Positions 44,708 to 53,646 of a DNA stretch of 60,017 nt are shown in pieces. Positions within the stretch are counted from its first letter, which is position 1; each line of letters opens with the position of its first letter. Origin of the DNA: Legionella maceachernii. GTDB taxonomy: Bacteria; Pseudomonadota; Gammaproteobacteria; Legionellales; Legionellaceae. The stretch is taken from assembly GCF_900167045.1 (NCBI RefSeq), contig NZ_FUXJ01000019.1, positions 1 to 60,017 of the forward strand, read 5' to 3'. Made by a program: the position numbers and the translations under genes. Under the pieces are notes generated by a model, which had not been told where the DNA came from, made no database searches, and worked only from the letters and a program-made list of their open reading frames with translations.

Positions 44708-46360
44708 TTAACTCCTATTAGCTCGATTAATAAGACTGATAAATCCGCCTGCAATAGCTGCAATGAAAGCGATAAAGGCTAATTTGTCATAATTTAATGC
44801 ATTCAAGTAACTGAGAACACTCACAGTGAGCATTGTAGCAAACATGCCAATCCCGAAGCCTTTGTACCAATTTTTTTTAATATCCATAAATCGCTTTGAG
44901 ACATGCCGCTGTTCAAGAGCACGAATTTTTTGTTCCTTACTGAGTTCCAATACCTCATGCAACAAACGAGGCATATGAGGTAGCTGATCAATAAGGAAAG
45001 GAAGATTCTCGCGCAATTGTTTGAGAAACGCTTTGGGGCCCATTTGTTCTTTAAGCCATTTTTCCAGAAAAGGCTTTGCTGTTGCCCAAAGATCGAGTTC
45101 TGGATACAGTTGGCGCCCTAAGCCCTCGATGGCGAGTAACGTTTTTTGTAATAAAACGAGTTGCGGTTGTACTTCCATTTGAAAGCGGCGTGCGACTTGA
45201 AAGAGACGCAAAACGACCTGAGCAAATGAAATGTCTTTCAGTGGTTTTTCAAAAATAGGTTCACACACCGTGCGAATAGCGCTTTCGAATTCTTCCACGC
45301 GGGTATCCCGTGCAACCCAGCCAGATTCCACGTGCAGTTGCGCTACTCGTCGATAATCCCGATTAAAAAAAGCATGGAGATTTTCTGCGAGATAGCGTTT
45401 ATCGCTATCATTGAGCGTTCCTATGATGCCAAAATCGATACAAATGTATTGAGGGTCGTCAGGGTGTTCTGGTGAAACGAAGATATTTCCAGGATGCATG
45501 TCAGCATGGAAAAAGCAGTCCCGAAAAACCTGAGTAAAAAAGATCTCAACGCCGCGTTCAGCCAATTTTTTAATGTTAATACGATGGGCTTGCAACGCAG
45601 TAAGATCAGAGACAGGAATTCCATAAATTCTTTCCATGACCATTACATTTTCACGAGTATAATCCCAAAAAATTTCAGGTATATAAAGAAGAGGTGAATT
45701 GTTGAAATTGCGTCGCAATTGTCCTGCATTAGCTGCTTCGCGTTGTAGATCAAGCTCATCAAGAAGATTGTGCTCAAATTCTTGCACAATTTCTTTGGGT
45801 TTTAACCGCTTGCTTTCAGGCCAATAACGATCAGCTAGGTTCGCAATGGTGTACATGATACTTAAATCTTTTTCGATAATTTTACGGATATTGGGGCGTA
45901 ATATTTTGACTACCACCTCTTCACCGGTACGCAACGTGGCAGCATGAACCTGAGCCACGGAGGCAGAAGCAAGCGGTTGCGGATCAAACTGGGCAAAAAC
46001 CTGAAAAGCAGAGCGCCCAAAAGCGGCCTCAATAATGCTTAAGGCGATTTCACTGGAGAAGGGTGGCACCTTATCCTGTAACTTGCATAACTCTGCAGCA
46101 ATGTCGAGAGGTAAAATATCCGGCCTGGTGGACAGGGCTTGGCCAAATTTAATGAAAATCGGACCTAACTCTTCCAGCGTTTTGCGCAGGGCCTCGCCAC
46201 GAGTTAATTTTTCCTTGCGCAGCCAATTCCATGGATTTAAATACACAATGAAACGAAAAGGAGAAAAAAGACGGATGCTGACAATGACTTGATCTAATCC
46301 GTTTCGAGCCAAGATGGTGTTGATATGGAGAAGTCTCAGTAACTGCTTAATCGATTTCAT
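44708..46360 (-). CDS. ubiB: UbiB, protein-kinase-like ubiquinone biosynthesis ATPase
   Basis: 550 residues. The N-terminal KxGQ motif appears in [23 protein letters not shown] and VVVKI supply the ATP lysine area; [10 protein letters not shown] and IDFGIIG are the catalytic and metal-binding loops. Two C-terminal membrane helices begin near GIGMFATML and [12 protein letters not shown]. UbiB is needed for the ubiquinone complex. Its start overlaps the ubiJ end by 14 bases; tatA follows directly. Confidence 0.95.
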   Translation of the reverse strand: MKSIKQLLRLLHINTILARNGLDQVIVSIRLFSPFRFIVYLNPWNWLRKEKLTRGEALRKTLEELGPIFIKFGQALSTRPDILPLDIAAELCKLQDKVPPFSSEIALSIIEAAFGRSAFQVFAQFDPQPLASASVAQVHAATLRTGEEVVVKILRPNIRKIIEKDLSIMYTIANLADRYWPESKRLKPKEIVQEFEHNLLDELDLQREAANAGQLRRNFNNSPLLYIPEIFWDYTRENVMVMERIYGIPVSDLTALQAHRINIKKLAERGVEIFFTQVFRDCFFHADMHPGNIFVSPEHPDDPQYICIDFGIIGTLNDSDKRYLAENLHAFFNRDYRRVAQLHVESGWVARDTRVEEFESAIRTVCEPIFEKPLKDISFAQVVLRLFQVARRFQMEVQPQLVLLQKTLLAIEGLGRQLYPELDLWATAKPFLEKWLKEQMGPKAFLKQLRENLPFLIDQLPHMPRLLHEVLELSKEQKIRALEQRHVSKRFMDIKKNWYKGFGIGMFATMLTVSVLSYLNALNYDKLAFIAFIAAIAGGFISLINRANRS

Positions 46361-46964
46361 GATCAGTCTTCAGTTGGTTAACATGCGCTTGGAGGCGCTC
46401 AACGTCCAACACCAGTTGGTCAATATCATTGAAGAAATCGTCCACTTCTTCACGAGGAGGAAAAATGCGCAACTCTTCTTGTAAATAATCAGTGAGGTTG
46501 TGGCGTATAGAGTGGCTTAATTGCTTTTTGAATGCTAAACCTTGGCGAAAAAGAGAACCAAGCTGGTGAGCGACGACATCACCCGTAAAATGCGCTAAAT
46601 GCCCTTCCCAGTCAATATCTAATTCATCGAAGAGTGTTTTAACCTGCTGCCCTAACTCCACATCGCCTGATAAGCGAATTTTATCGTTAAAGAGGGAGCG
46701 GGCTTTGGAGGCAGGTAAGAAACTTAGGCGAATTAAGCCAAGAGGACTGCTATGGATGATAGTATCGGGATGACCGTCATAGTCGTCAAGCAATTGCAAG
46801 GTTTCTTCTGCGAAGCGAATATAAAAATTGACTCCAAGGGGCGCTACAATGATTTCAAGTACTTTCCCATGCAGGGCGGCAATTTTAGCAGGCATCGACT
46901 CATCAAGGGCTAAGGCATGATTAATCGCTTTCTGCAGAGCTTTTAGGGAATATTTTTTAATCAT
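46347..46964 (-). CDS. ubiJ: UbiJ, SCP2-domain accessory factor of ubiquinone synthesis
   Basis: 205 residues from ATG 46964; the ORF opens upstream but that part overlaps ubiE. An SCP2-like lipid-binding domain covers about 20-115 ([16 protein letters not shown]...). The C-terminus is a coiled coil ([18 protein letters not shown]). UbiJ is a scaffold of the Ubi complex that binds ubiquinone intermediates. It sits between ubiE (seven bases) and ubiB (14-base overlap), the classical order. Confidence 0.88.
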   Translation of the reverse strand: MIKKYSLKALQKAINHALALDESMPAKIAALHGKVLEIIVAPLGVNFYIRFAEETLQLLDDYDGHPDTIIHSSPLGLIRLSFLPASKARSLFNDKIRLSGDVELGQQVKTLFDELDIDWEGHLAHFTGDVVAHQLGSLFRQGLAFKKQLSHSIRHNLTDYLQEELRIFPPREEVDDFFNDIDQLVLDVERLQAHVNQLKTDHEID

Positions 46965-46971
46965 AAGAGTC

Positions 46972-47724
46972 TCAATATTTGTGCGCGATGTGCAAAGCCA
47001 CAATTCCACCGGTTAAATTATGATAATGGCAATCTTCAAATCCCGCTCGTTCGATCATGGCTTTTAATTCTTCTTGAGAAGGGTGCATACGAATCGACTC
47101 CGCGAGATATTGATAACTGGTTGCGTCTTTTGCAACGACTTGGCCAATTTTAGGCAATAGATGAAACGAATACCAATCATAAATTGATTTTAAACCAGGT
47201 AAAGTCGGTGTGGAGAATTCCAAGACCATCAATTTGCCCCCCGGTTTGCACACACGAAACATTGAGCGCAATGCTTCGTCTTTATCCGTGACATTACGCA
47301 GGCCAAAACCGATGGTAATGCAATGGAAATGATTGTCTGCAAAGGGTAAGGCCTGGGCATTAGCTTGTACAAAATCAATATTTTGGTAAAGACCTTCATC
47401 CAATAGCCTATCTCGACCTACAGCCAACATTGCCTCATTGATATCTGCCAGAATAACCATTCCGGAAGGCCCCACTTTTTTAGAAAGTAAGCGGGTTAAA
47501 TCCCCACTGCCACCGGCTAAATCAAGCACAAGATTACCTGGCCGGACCTGGCTAAGTTCGATGGTAAAACGCTTCCATAAACGGTGTATGCCTATGGACA
47601 TCAGATCATTCATCAGATCATAATTTTGAGCGACCGAGTGAAAGACGGCGCCCACTTTTTTTTCCTTTTCATCCCAGGCTACTGATTGAAAGCCAAAATG
47701 CGTTTTCTTTTTTTGATCGGTCAT
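46972..47724 (-). CDS. ubiE: Ubiquinone/menaquinone C-methyltransferase UbiE
   Basis: 250 residues. The SAM site is [15 protein letters not shown], with [14 protein letters not shown] as motif II; the UbiE signatures [24 protein letters not shown] and [18 protein letters not shown] are split here by spacing but both present. UbiE methylates the C2 ring position of demethylated quinone intermediates. It is first in the ubiE-ubiJ-ubiB-tatA-tatB unit, transcribed on the minus strand. Confidence 0.96.
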   Translation of the reverse strand: MTDQKKKTHFGFQSVAWDEKEKKVGAVFHSVAQNYDLMNDLMSIGIHRLWKRFTIELSQVRPGNLVLDLAGGSGDLTRLLSKKVGPSGMVILADINEAMLAVGRDRLLDEGLYQNIDFVQANAQALPFADNHFHCITIGFGLRNVTDKDEALRSMFRVCKPGGKLMVLEFSTPTLPGLKSIYDWYSFHLLPKIGQVVAKDATSYQYLAESIRMHPSQEELKAMIERAGFEDCHYHNLTGGIVALHIAHKY

Positions 47725-47795
47725 CGCGTCTCAAGGCAGCAAAATTGCCTATTTTAACTGATTTTTGTGCTGATACCTAATTGCCTAAAAGCTAG

Positions 47796-47814
47796 GTTGG
47801 GCCTTTGGCTCAAC
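47796..47814. repeat. Dispersed palindromic hairpin, copy 2
   Basis: GTTGGGCC-TTT-GGCTCAAC, followed by AAAAAG, matches the hairpin at 7868-7884. It lies between cydX and ubiE, where it could also terminate the cyd transcript coming from the right. Confidence 0.45.
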
Positions 47815-47868
47815 AAAAAGAGGGGTGCGGTGTTTTAAGCATGGTTTACACTCAACCTACACATCATT

Positions 47869-47985
47869 CTACTGAATGTTTTCCTCAGATGATTTTTCGT
47901 TAACCCTTAATTCAAGCCATAAGGCATTTAGCACTGCAAAAGCACAGGCTAACCCTGTACCTAAGATCCACGAAAAATACCACAT
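47869..47985 (-). CDS. cydX: Cytochrome bd oxidase small subunit CydX
   Basis: 38 residues, found by reading the minus strand after cydB. AGGAGAG precedes ATG. The sequence starts MWYFSWILGTGLACAFA and continues with VLNALWLEL, which matches the CydX/YbgT pattern (MWYF-WILG-------NA-W-E). It is a single membrane helix that stabilises the haem d site of the oxidase. It starts 11 bases after the cydB stop, in the same operon. Confidence 0.93.
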   Translation of the reverse strand: MWYFSWILGTGLACAFAVLNALWLELRVNEKSSEENIQ

Positions 47986-47996
47986 CGATTTCTCTC

Positions 47997-49133
47997 CTAA
48001 TAAAGTGTTTTATCATGATGATGAACGAGTTCCATAGTTACTTTACCCCGCAAAACATGGTATACCCATGAGGTATAAAGAATAATAAGCGGTAAGAAGA
48101 TAACCGTCGCACCGAGCATGATGATCAAGGTTAATTGACTTGAAGAACTGTCCCAAATGGTTAAGCTCTGATGGGGATAGGTTGAAGAAGGTAAAATAAA
48201 AGGAAACATACTAATTCCTACTGTTGCAATAATGCCAAAAAGGCTGAGTGCACTACAGGTGAAGGCAAGTACAGGACGGTTGACGAGCAATAAGGCTAAA
48301 AAAGGAAAAACGATTCCAAAAGCCGGTGCAAATAGAGTAGCTGGCATCTTTTGGTAGTTGGCGAACCATGCTCCTGATTCAAGTGCCACTTGTTTATAAA
48401 ATGGATTGGATGGTCCATCATGCGCAGGAATACTCAATAAACTATAACCATCAATTCCCATATAAACCCAAAGGCCGCCTATAACAAAAAGAGCAATGGT
48501 CAGTAAGCTGGTGCTGCGGGCAGCTTTTATCGCCTTTTGCTGAAGAGTACCTTCTGTTTTAATATTGATGAAATAAGCCCCATGCATGACTAACATGGAC
48601 ACTGAAAGGCAGCCGCATAGAAGGGCAAATGGATTAAGCAGAGCGAGAAATGAGCCGCTGTAAAATGCTCTTAAGCTAGCGTCGAAACTGAAAGGCACAC
48701 CCTGCAAGACATTGCCAATGGCAACACCAAAGATCAAAGAAGGAACAAAGCCGCCAATAAATAGAGCATGATCCCACACCATTCGCCACTGGGGGTTATT
48801 CAATTTTGAACGGTATTTAAAGCCGACGGGGCGCAAAATGAGTGCTAATAACACCAGTAACATCGCCAAATAAAAGCCAGAAAAAGACAGTGCATACAAC
48901 ATCGGCCAGGCTGCAAAAATGGCTCCGCCACCTAAAATAAACCAAACTTGGTTTCCTTCCCAGGTGGGACCAATACTGTTAATGAGTATTCGTTTTTCCA
49001 TATCCGTTTTAGCAATAAAAGGCAGCCAAATGGCGATCCCTAAGTCGAAACCATCCATAATGGCAAACCCAATTAATAACAAGCCCAGTAAGACCCACCA
49101 TATTACTCGTAGCGTTTCATAATCCAAAGGCAT
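47997..49133 (-). CDS. cydB: Cytochrome bd ubiquinol oxidase subunit II
   Basis: 378 residues with eight or nine hydrophobic helices. It begins with LRVIWWVLLGLLLIGFAIMD and GFDLGIA, the CydB start pattern, and includes IGPTWEGNQVWFILGGGAIFAAWP, RPVGFKYRS and FAPAFGIVFPFLALL. It forms the membrane complex with CydA, which reduces oxygen to water with ubiquinol. Spacing to cydA is nine bases and to cydX 11 bases. Confidence 0.95.
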   Translation of the reverse strand: MPLDYETLRVIWWVLLGLLLIGFAIMDGFDLGIAIWLPFIAKTDMEKRILINSIGPTWEGNQVWFILGGGAIFAAWPMLYALSFSGFYLAMLLVLLALILRPVGFKYRSKLNNPQWRMVWDHALFIGGFVPSLIFGVAIGNVLQGVPFSFDASLRAFYSGSFLALLNPFALLCGCLSVSMLVMHGAYFINIKTEGTLQQKAIKAARSTSLLTIALFVIGGLWVYMGIDGYSLLSIPAHDGPSNPFYKQVALESGAWFANYQKMPATLFAPAFGIVFPFLALLLVNRPVLAFTCSALSLFGIIATVGISMFPFILPSSTYPHQSLTIWDSSSSQLTLIIMLGATVIFLPLIILYTSWVYHVLRGKVTMELVHHHDKTLY

Positions 49134-49142
49134 TGAATTCTC

Positions 49143-50672
49143 CTAATGGTTAGCCCCTTCAGGACCTAATCGAATGTATTTCACCATCAAATAAACCTCA
49201 ATAATGGCGAGTGTGCTGTAGAATGCGATGAAAAAAAACAATGAAGTTATCAGCTGCGTTGAACTCACTGATGAGGTGGCAATGGCTGTAGGAAGAACGC
49301 CTTGTACTACCCAGGGCTGACGTCCATATTCTGCAACCACCCAGCCCAGCTCTGCGGCAATCCATGGTAAGGGAAGTGCCAAGAGCGAAATGAATAGGTA
49401 CCAGCGCGTGGAGTGTAGTTTTCTTTTGACCGACAGATAAAACCCGGTTGCAAATAAAAAGATAAAGAAGAACCCGCAAGCGACCATGATGCGGAATGAA
49501 AAAAAGAGGGGTGTAACACGTGGTTTTAGATCATTAGCAGCCTGATTGATTTGTTCTTCACTGGCATCCACAACGGCTTCGGTGTATTTTTTTAATAGTA
49601 GGCCGTAGCCAAGGGATTTTCCGTAAGTGACAAAATCAGCTTTTGCTTGTTCATTATTAGGATTGGTTTGGAGTTGGGTCAACGCGCCATAAGCACGTAT
49701 TCCATCACGAATTTGTTGTTTTCCCTGTTCAATCAGTTCGACTATTCCATCTAAAGGCTCGCTAAGAGAGCGAGTAGCGATTAATCCCAACGCGTAGGGC
49801 ACACTAAGTGAATAGTTCGTGCGCCTATTTTTCTCATCAGGTATTCCAAATAGCGTCAACCCTGCGGGCGCTTGCTCGGTGTGCCACATGGCTTCCATGG
49901 CCGCCATTTTCATTTTTTGATTAGCATTCGCCAAATAGCCACTTTCGTCACCTAAAACCACTACCGATAGCGCAGAAGCGAGACCGAATGAAACAGCAAC
50001 TGTCATTGAGCGTTTCGCAAATTGAATATTGCGCCCCCGCAATAAAAAATAGGCGCTGACCGCCAAGACAAACACCGCTCCTGTCACATAGCCTGCACTG
50101 ATCGTATGCACAAATTTGGCTTGGGCAACAGGATTAAAAAAGATTTCAACAAAATCGGCGACTTCCATGCGCATGGTTTGAAAATTGAATTTTGCGCCGA
50201 CTGGATTTTGCATCCAGCCGTTTGCAATTAAAATCCATAAAGCAGATAAATTGGTACCCAACGCTAACAGCCAGGTGCAGATCATGTGTTGAAATTTGGA
50301 TAATTTTTCCCAGCCGAAAAAAAATAGACCCACAAACGTGGCTTCCAAGAAAAATGCCATCAATCCTTCAATGGCTAAAGGCGCGCCAAACACATCGCCA
50401 ACATAATGAGAATAGTAAGCCCAGTTGGTGCCAAATTGAAACTCCATGGTTAACCCTGTGGCAACTCCCATAACGAAGTTGATGCCAAAAAGTAATCCCC
50501 AATATTTGACAAGTTGGCGCCATATTTCTCGCCCGGTCATGACATACACGGTTTCCATAATGGCGAGAAGAAGAGAAAGGCCCAATGTTAGCGGGACGAA
50601 AAGAAAATGATAAAGCGCAGTTAAAGCAAACTGAAGACGAGAAAGATCGACTATTTCACTACCAGGAATCAT
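49143..50672 (-). CDS. cydA: Cytochrome bd ubiquinol oxidase subunit I
   Basis: 509 residues. The haem b595 ligand His22 is in LTALYHFLFVPLTLGL, the b558 ligand His is in FVHTISAGYVTGA and its Met partner lies further on; GRQPWVVQGVLPTA and the quinol (Q) loop region of about 90 residues (LYGIPDE-type sequence onwards) are in the normal place. It starts four bases after cydP and runs cydP-cydA-cydB-cydX. Likely induced at low oxygen through the FNR box upstream. Confidence 0.95.
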   Translation of the reverse strand: MIPGSEIVDLSRLQFALTALYHFLFVPLTLGLSLLLAIMETVYVMTGREIWRQLVKYWGLLFGINFVMGVATGLTMEFQFGTNWAYYSHYVGDVFGAPLAIEGLMAFFLEATFVGLFFFGWEKLSKFQHMICTWLLALGTNLSALWILIANGWMQNPVGAKFNFQTMRMEVADFVEIFFNPVAQAKFVHTISAGYVTGAVFVLAVSAYFLLRGRNIQFAKRSMTVAVSFGLASALSVVVLGDESGYLANANQKMKMAAMEAMWHTEQAPAGLTLFGIPDEKNRRTNYSLSVPYALGLIATRSLSEPLDGIVELIEQGKQQIRDGIRAYGALTQLQTNPNNEQAKADFVTYGKSLGYGLLLKKYTEAVVDASEEQINQAANDLKPRVTPLFFSFRIMVACGFFFIFLFATGFYLSVKRKLHSTRWYLFISLLALPLPWIAAELGWVVAEYGRQPWVVQGVLPTAIATSSVSSTQLITSLFFFIAFYSTLAIIEVYLMVKYIRLGPEGANH

Positions 50673-50676
50673 AGCA

Positions 50677-50844
50677 TCACCTTGTACTCAGAGTTGATTG
50701 AGAATTCATGCTGCTTGCAGTTAGCCAATTTTGCGGAATCATTGATGTTTTTGATCCCCCTTTAAAGCAGACCCACCATAGGACGAATAAGAATACTAAT
50801 TTGACGAGTAAAGTGATTTGGATATCACGACGTATCGATTTCAT
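50677..50844 (-). CDS. cydP: Cytochrome bd small subunit CydP
   Basis: 55 residues, too short for routine ORF lists. It starts MKSIRRDIQITLLVKLVFLF followed by VLWWVCFKG: a charged N-terminus and one membrane helix with double Trp, the pattern of CydP proteins found upstream of cydA in some gammaproteobacteria. It ends four bases before the cydA start, so it is the first gene of the cyd operon. Confidence 0.85.
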   Translation of the reverse strand: MKSIRRDIQITLLVKLVFLFVLWWVCFKGGSKTSMIPQNWLTASSMNSQSTLSTR

Positions 50845-50874
50845 AATTGTTACTTAACGACCGGTTGATTGAAG

Positions 50875-50880
50875 ATTATC
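50875..50880 (-). promoter_or_regulatory. Candidate -10 element of the cyd operon promoter
   Basis: On the minus strand GATAAT lies about 21 bases from the end of the FNR box, placing the box near -40 relative to the predicted start (about 50868). This is the class II arrangement for activation. Confidence 0.5.
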
Positions 50881-50900
50881 TGATTTTTATTTAAAATAAC

Positions 50901-50914
50901 TTGATTCAGATCAA
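50901..50914. promoter_or_regulatory. Perfect FNR box between cydP and fnr
   Basis: TTGATTCAGATCAA matches the consensus TTGAT-N4-ATCAA without any mismatch. It is placed to serve both the cyd operon and the divergent fnr gene. Confidence 0.8.
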
Positions 50915-50976
50915 GTTTTAGGTGTGAGATAAAAGGATTATTTCTTAGCCCTTTCATTTTTTTCAGGTAAAGCCTC

Positions 50977-51645
50977 TTGTCGACTGAAATCCCATCGCCT
51001 CTTTTAGATAAACGTCATGCATGTTCTGCGTGTACTTTAGCTTCTTTTTGCCCACACCAACCCAAAGAAAGATTATTTCAAGCTAACGAAGTCGTGATCA
51101 GAGCCAATTCCTCCATGAGTAATATTCTTATCATTAAACAAGGGGCAGCAAAATCGTCTCAATTCTTGCCCACCGGCAAAGAGCAAATCATCAACTTTTA
51201 CTTGCCTGGTGAACCCATCGGTTTTAATGCTCTTTCTGAGAGAGTACATCCTCATACTGTAAGTGCCTTGGTTGATACTATCGCTTGCGAAATTCCCTTT
51301 CAGTCTCTGCTGAGTCAGAGTACCCATAAGCCGAAGTTGCAACTTTTGCTTTTTAACGCGATCAATAACTTTCCTCGGTTAGAATTTAACTATCATTATT
51401 CCGCTGCCATTTCTCCGGCGCAACGACTTGCTACTTTTTTCATTAACTTGGCCAACCGATTAAAGCAGGCAAACCTTCAGTATCCTTTTGACTTGCCTAT
51501 GAAACAGCAAGACATCGCGAATTTTTTAGGGACCACGCCTGAGACAATTAGTCGATTAATAGCCATCTTTCAGAAGAAAAAATTAATTGGCCTCGTGAAA
51601 AAAAAGATAAACTTTATCGATACAGACGGATTACAGCTGATTTGA
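50977..51645 (+). CDS. fnr: Fnr-type oxygen-sensing transcription regulator
   Basis: 222 residues starting at TTG 50977; an in-frame stop at 50968 excludes longer forms. Cysteine ligands of the 4Fe-4S cluster are present: Cys16, Cys19 and Cys25 (spacing C-x2-C-x5-C) plus Cys104. The cyclic-nucleotide-like sensory domain covers 30-130; the helix-turn-helix has MKQQDIANFLGTTPETISRL with E, S and R at the DNA-contact positions that read TTGAT. It should activate cyd when oxygen falls. The perfect FNR box upstream suggests it also regulates itself. Confidence 0.92.
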   Translation: MSTEIPSPLLDKRHACSACTLASFCPHQPKERLFQANEVVIRANSSMSNILIIKQGAAKSSQFLPTGKEQIINFYLPGEPIGFNALSERVHPHTVSALVDTIACEIPFQSLLSQSTHKPKLQLLLFNAINNFPRLEFNYHYSAAISPAQRLATFFINLANRLKQANLQYPFDLPMKQQDIANFLGTTPETISRLIAIFQKKKLIGLVKKKINFIDTDGLQLI

Positions 51646-51704
51646 ATAGTACTGAGGATTGATTAGAAGGAAGGCTGGGTCTTGACAGGCCCAGCCTAGT
51701 CAAA

Positions 51705-51956
51705 TTAAGAAGCAGTATCGTCGTCATCAGAGTCAGAAGAACTCGGATTTGAACTATTTGAATCACTGCCAGAGTTAGTACTGGAACCGCTATTATCTGT
51801 TGAACTACCGGAATTGCTTTGATCACCAGACTGAGGTGTAGTAGTGGTAGTGGATTGTTGAGTATTATCAGAAGCCAGTTGATTTACATTAGCATGAGCT
51901 AATACAGATACTGAAGCACCAAATAATAAAGCCAGTAAAGCAACTACTTTTTTCAT
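51705..51956 (-). CDS. Small secreted Ser/Asn/Thr/Asp-rich protein
   Basis: 83 residues from ATG 51956, which has GAGGAGA upstream. A signal peptide (KKVVALLALLFGASVSVLAHA) ends near residue 22. The mature part is low-complexity: Thr, Gln, then repeats of GSSTDNSGSSTNSGSDSNSS and a terminal run of Asp. It probably is an exported disordered or surface protein. No family is recognised. Confidence 0.55.
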   Translation of the reverse strand: MKKVVALLALLFGASVSVLAHANVNQLASDNTQQSTTTTTPQSGDQSNSGSSTDNSGSSTNSGSDSNSSNPSSSDSDDDDTAS

Positions 51957-51992
51957 CGGATCTCTCCTCGAGTTAGTCATAACGCAAACATC

Positions 51993-52083
51993 CTCTCGTA
52001 ATCCAAATTGAGACTTTTTTAAAAAAAATTTCTCTGCCTTAGTCTCTTGGGTTAAGAGAAAGTCACAATTTGGATTACGAGAG
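51993..52083. repeat. Inverted repeat with perfect 18-bp arms
   Basis: CTCTCGTAATCCAAATTG (51993-52010) is exactly complementary to CAATTTGGATTACGAGAG (52066-52083). Pairing continues imperfectly inward (GACTTTTT with AGAAAGTC). It lies in the 5' region of the small secreted protein gene and may be a miniature mobile element. Confidence 0.7.
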
Positions 52084-52190
52084 TTATCTAAATATATAGC
52101 TAAAAATTTTTAAAATTAACAATTTAAAGAAAAATTTCCTAAAATTGATTAAATTTTACTATCTCTTGACAATTTAAGGGCATTTTCGGC

Positions 52191-52622
52191 CTAATCCAGT
52201 AACCGATTAAGTGCGAGGAGGTATTTTTTTTCATCAGGAACGCGATTCTCCCTTTGGGCTTCCCATAAGCATTCAGCTAACGAATCCATCATAAGGTGTT
52301 CAACGACGAGGGAGTCGGAGTATTTCTTCAGTAGATGAGTATAAACTTGTGAAATCCCTTGCGGTCTATCAGTAGCCACTTGCTCACGAATGGCAAGATG
52401 CAAACCCATGTGTAAAAAAGGATTGGTTTGCCCAAGTTCTGGAAAATAGGTTTGGTCATATTGTTCTCCTGGGCTTTCAAGCATGGCTTGATATTCAGGA
52501 TGATCAATAATTACTGCGACGAGCTGCTGTTCCAATGGCTGCAGAGATTGCTTTTGACGGTATTTTTTCCAGCTGGAAAAAAACATCTGCCGTGTATCTT
52601 GAACATTATTACCGTAAAACAT
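52191..52622 (-). CDS. DUF1841 family protein
   Basis: 143 residues. The family pattern is visible: NVQDTRQMFFSSWKKYR at the N-terminus, IIDHPEYQAML, NPFLHMGLHLAIREQ and LLKKYSDSLVVEHLMMDSLAE. No function is known for this conserved proteobacterial family. It is a stand-alone minus-strand gene. Confidence 0.85.
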   Translation of the reverse strand: MFYGNNVQDTRQMFFSSWKKYRQKQSLQPLEQQLVAVIIDHPEYQAMLESPGEQYDQTYFPELGQTNPFLHMGLHLAIREQVATDRPQGISQVYTHLLKKYSDSLVVEHLMMDSLAECLWEAQRENRVPDEKKYLLALNRLLD

Positions 52623-52947
52623 GGATGATCCGGGTAAATTGAGTATTGAAATGATAAGTTTAACTCAGTGCTTATGGATAGGAAAATTTAAATGAATAAT
52701 AAGGCTTACCCCCTGTTTCGGCACAATTGTTGACAACCCTGCTCAAGTTATGAGATATTCCTATTGCGAGGTTGGACTTGCTATGTGTCATTCCACTGGG
52801 TCAATTGGCGACACACTGATTGACCCTTTCTATCATTCTGATATTTTCTGTACACTAATCAAAAAAACTTGCTATTTTTCTTGAAATAAGGCTATTCCTT
52901 AGTCTGCCGCTTAGCCGCGGGGTGTGCACCCTCATCGACTATAGAAG
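52623..52947. other. Intergenic region with no recognised gene
   Basis: 325 bases between DUF1841 and argO. No plausible ORF, RNA gene or strong repeat was found; a T-rich stretch and CCGCTTAGCCGCGG at 52911-52920 give a weak hairpin. Confidence 0.4.
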
Positions 52948-53553
52948 CTAAAATAGGCTACTTGCTAACTTCAGGCTCAAAACAAGCATTAATATCCCGC
53001 TCGAAAACTCAATGCGCCGCCAAACGGTCGCGCGTGATAAAACATCCGAGAAATAATGCGTGGTAAAAGTCAAAGACGTAAACCATAAAAAACTTGCGGA
53101 GATGACGCCAAATAAAAAGGCTTGTGGGTGATCAGGGAATTGGGTGCTACCGCTGCCAATGATCACCAAACTGTCGATGATGGCATGAGGATTGAGGAGG
53201 CTAAATCCTAGCGCAAGCATAACAATTTGTAAGCGATTAATACGTTGTTGCTCACGAGCGGATTGTGCAGACTCCTTGTCGAAAGCCCGTTTTAACGCTT
53301 TTACACCGTAGTAAAGAAGAAATGCTACGCCAAACCAAGTAATCCAAGTGTGTAAAACTGGATGTAACCGCAGTATTTGGTGCAGTCCTGCAACACTTGC
53401 ACAGACCAAAATAATATCGCAACAAAAACAAATTAATGCAGAAAGCACCGCATGCTCCCGTAATGCACCTTGACGAATCAAGAAAACATTTTGTGGGCCT
53501 AAAGCCATAATAAGCGATAAACCTAACATCAATCCGTTGAGATAAACTAGCAT
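52948..53553 (-). CDS. argO: LysE/ArgO family amino acid exporter
   Basis: 201 residues with six hydrophobic segments. The family start GLSLIMALGPQNVFLIRQG is visible, with GFSLLNPHAIIDSLVIIGS in the middle and FSSGILMLVLSL at the end. These proteins export arginine or lysine. The divergent argP-like regulator 93 bases away is the known partner of argO. Confidence 0.9.
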   Translation of the reverse strand: MLVYLNGLMLGLSLIMALGPQNVFLIRQGALREHAVLSALICFCCDIILVCASVAGLHQILRLHPVLHTWITWFGVAFLLYYGVKALKRAFDKESAQSAREQQRINRLQIVMLALGFSLLNPHAIIDSLVIIGSGSTQFPDHPQAFLFGVISASFLWFTSLTFTTHYFSDVLSRATVWRRIEFSSGILMLVLSLKLASSLF

Positions 53554-53646
53554 GATGCCCCCCCTTTAAACCATTAGGCTAGTAATTATCCATCATTTCG
53601 TCTTATAATTTAAATTAATAATTGTAATTATCGATAAATTAAATTT

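Noticed and set aside
45421-45697. Small frames on both strands inside ubiB
   Set aside because: Both overlap the conserved kinase-like loops of ubiB and lack ribosome sites.
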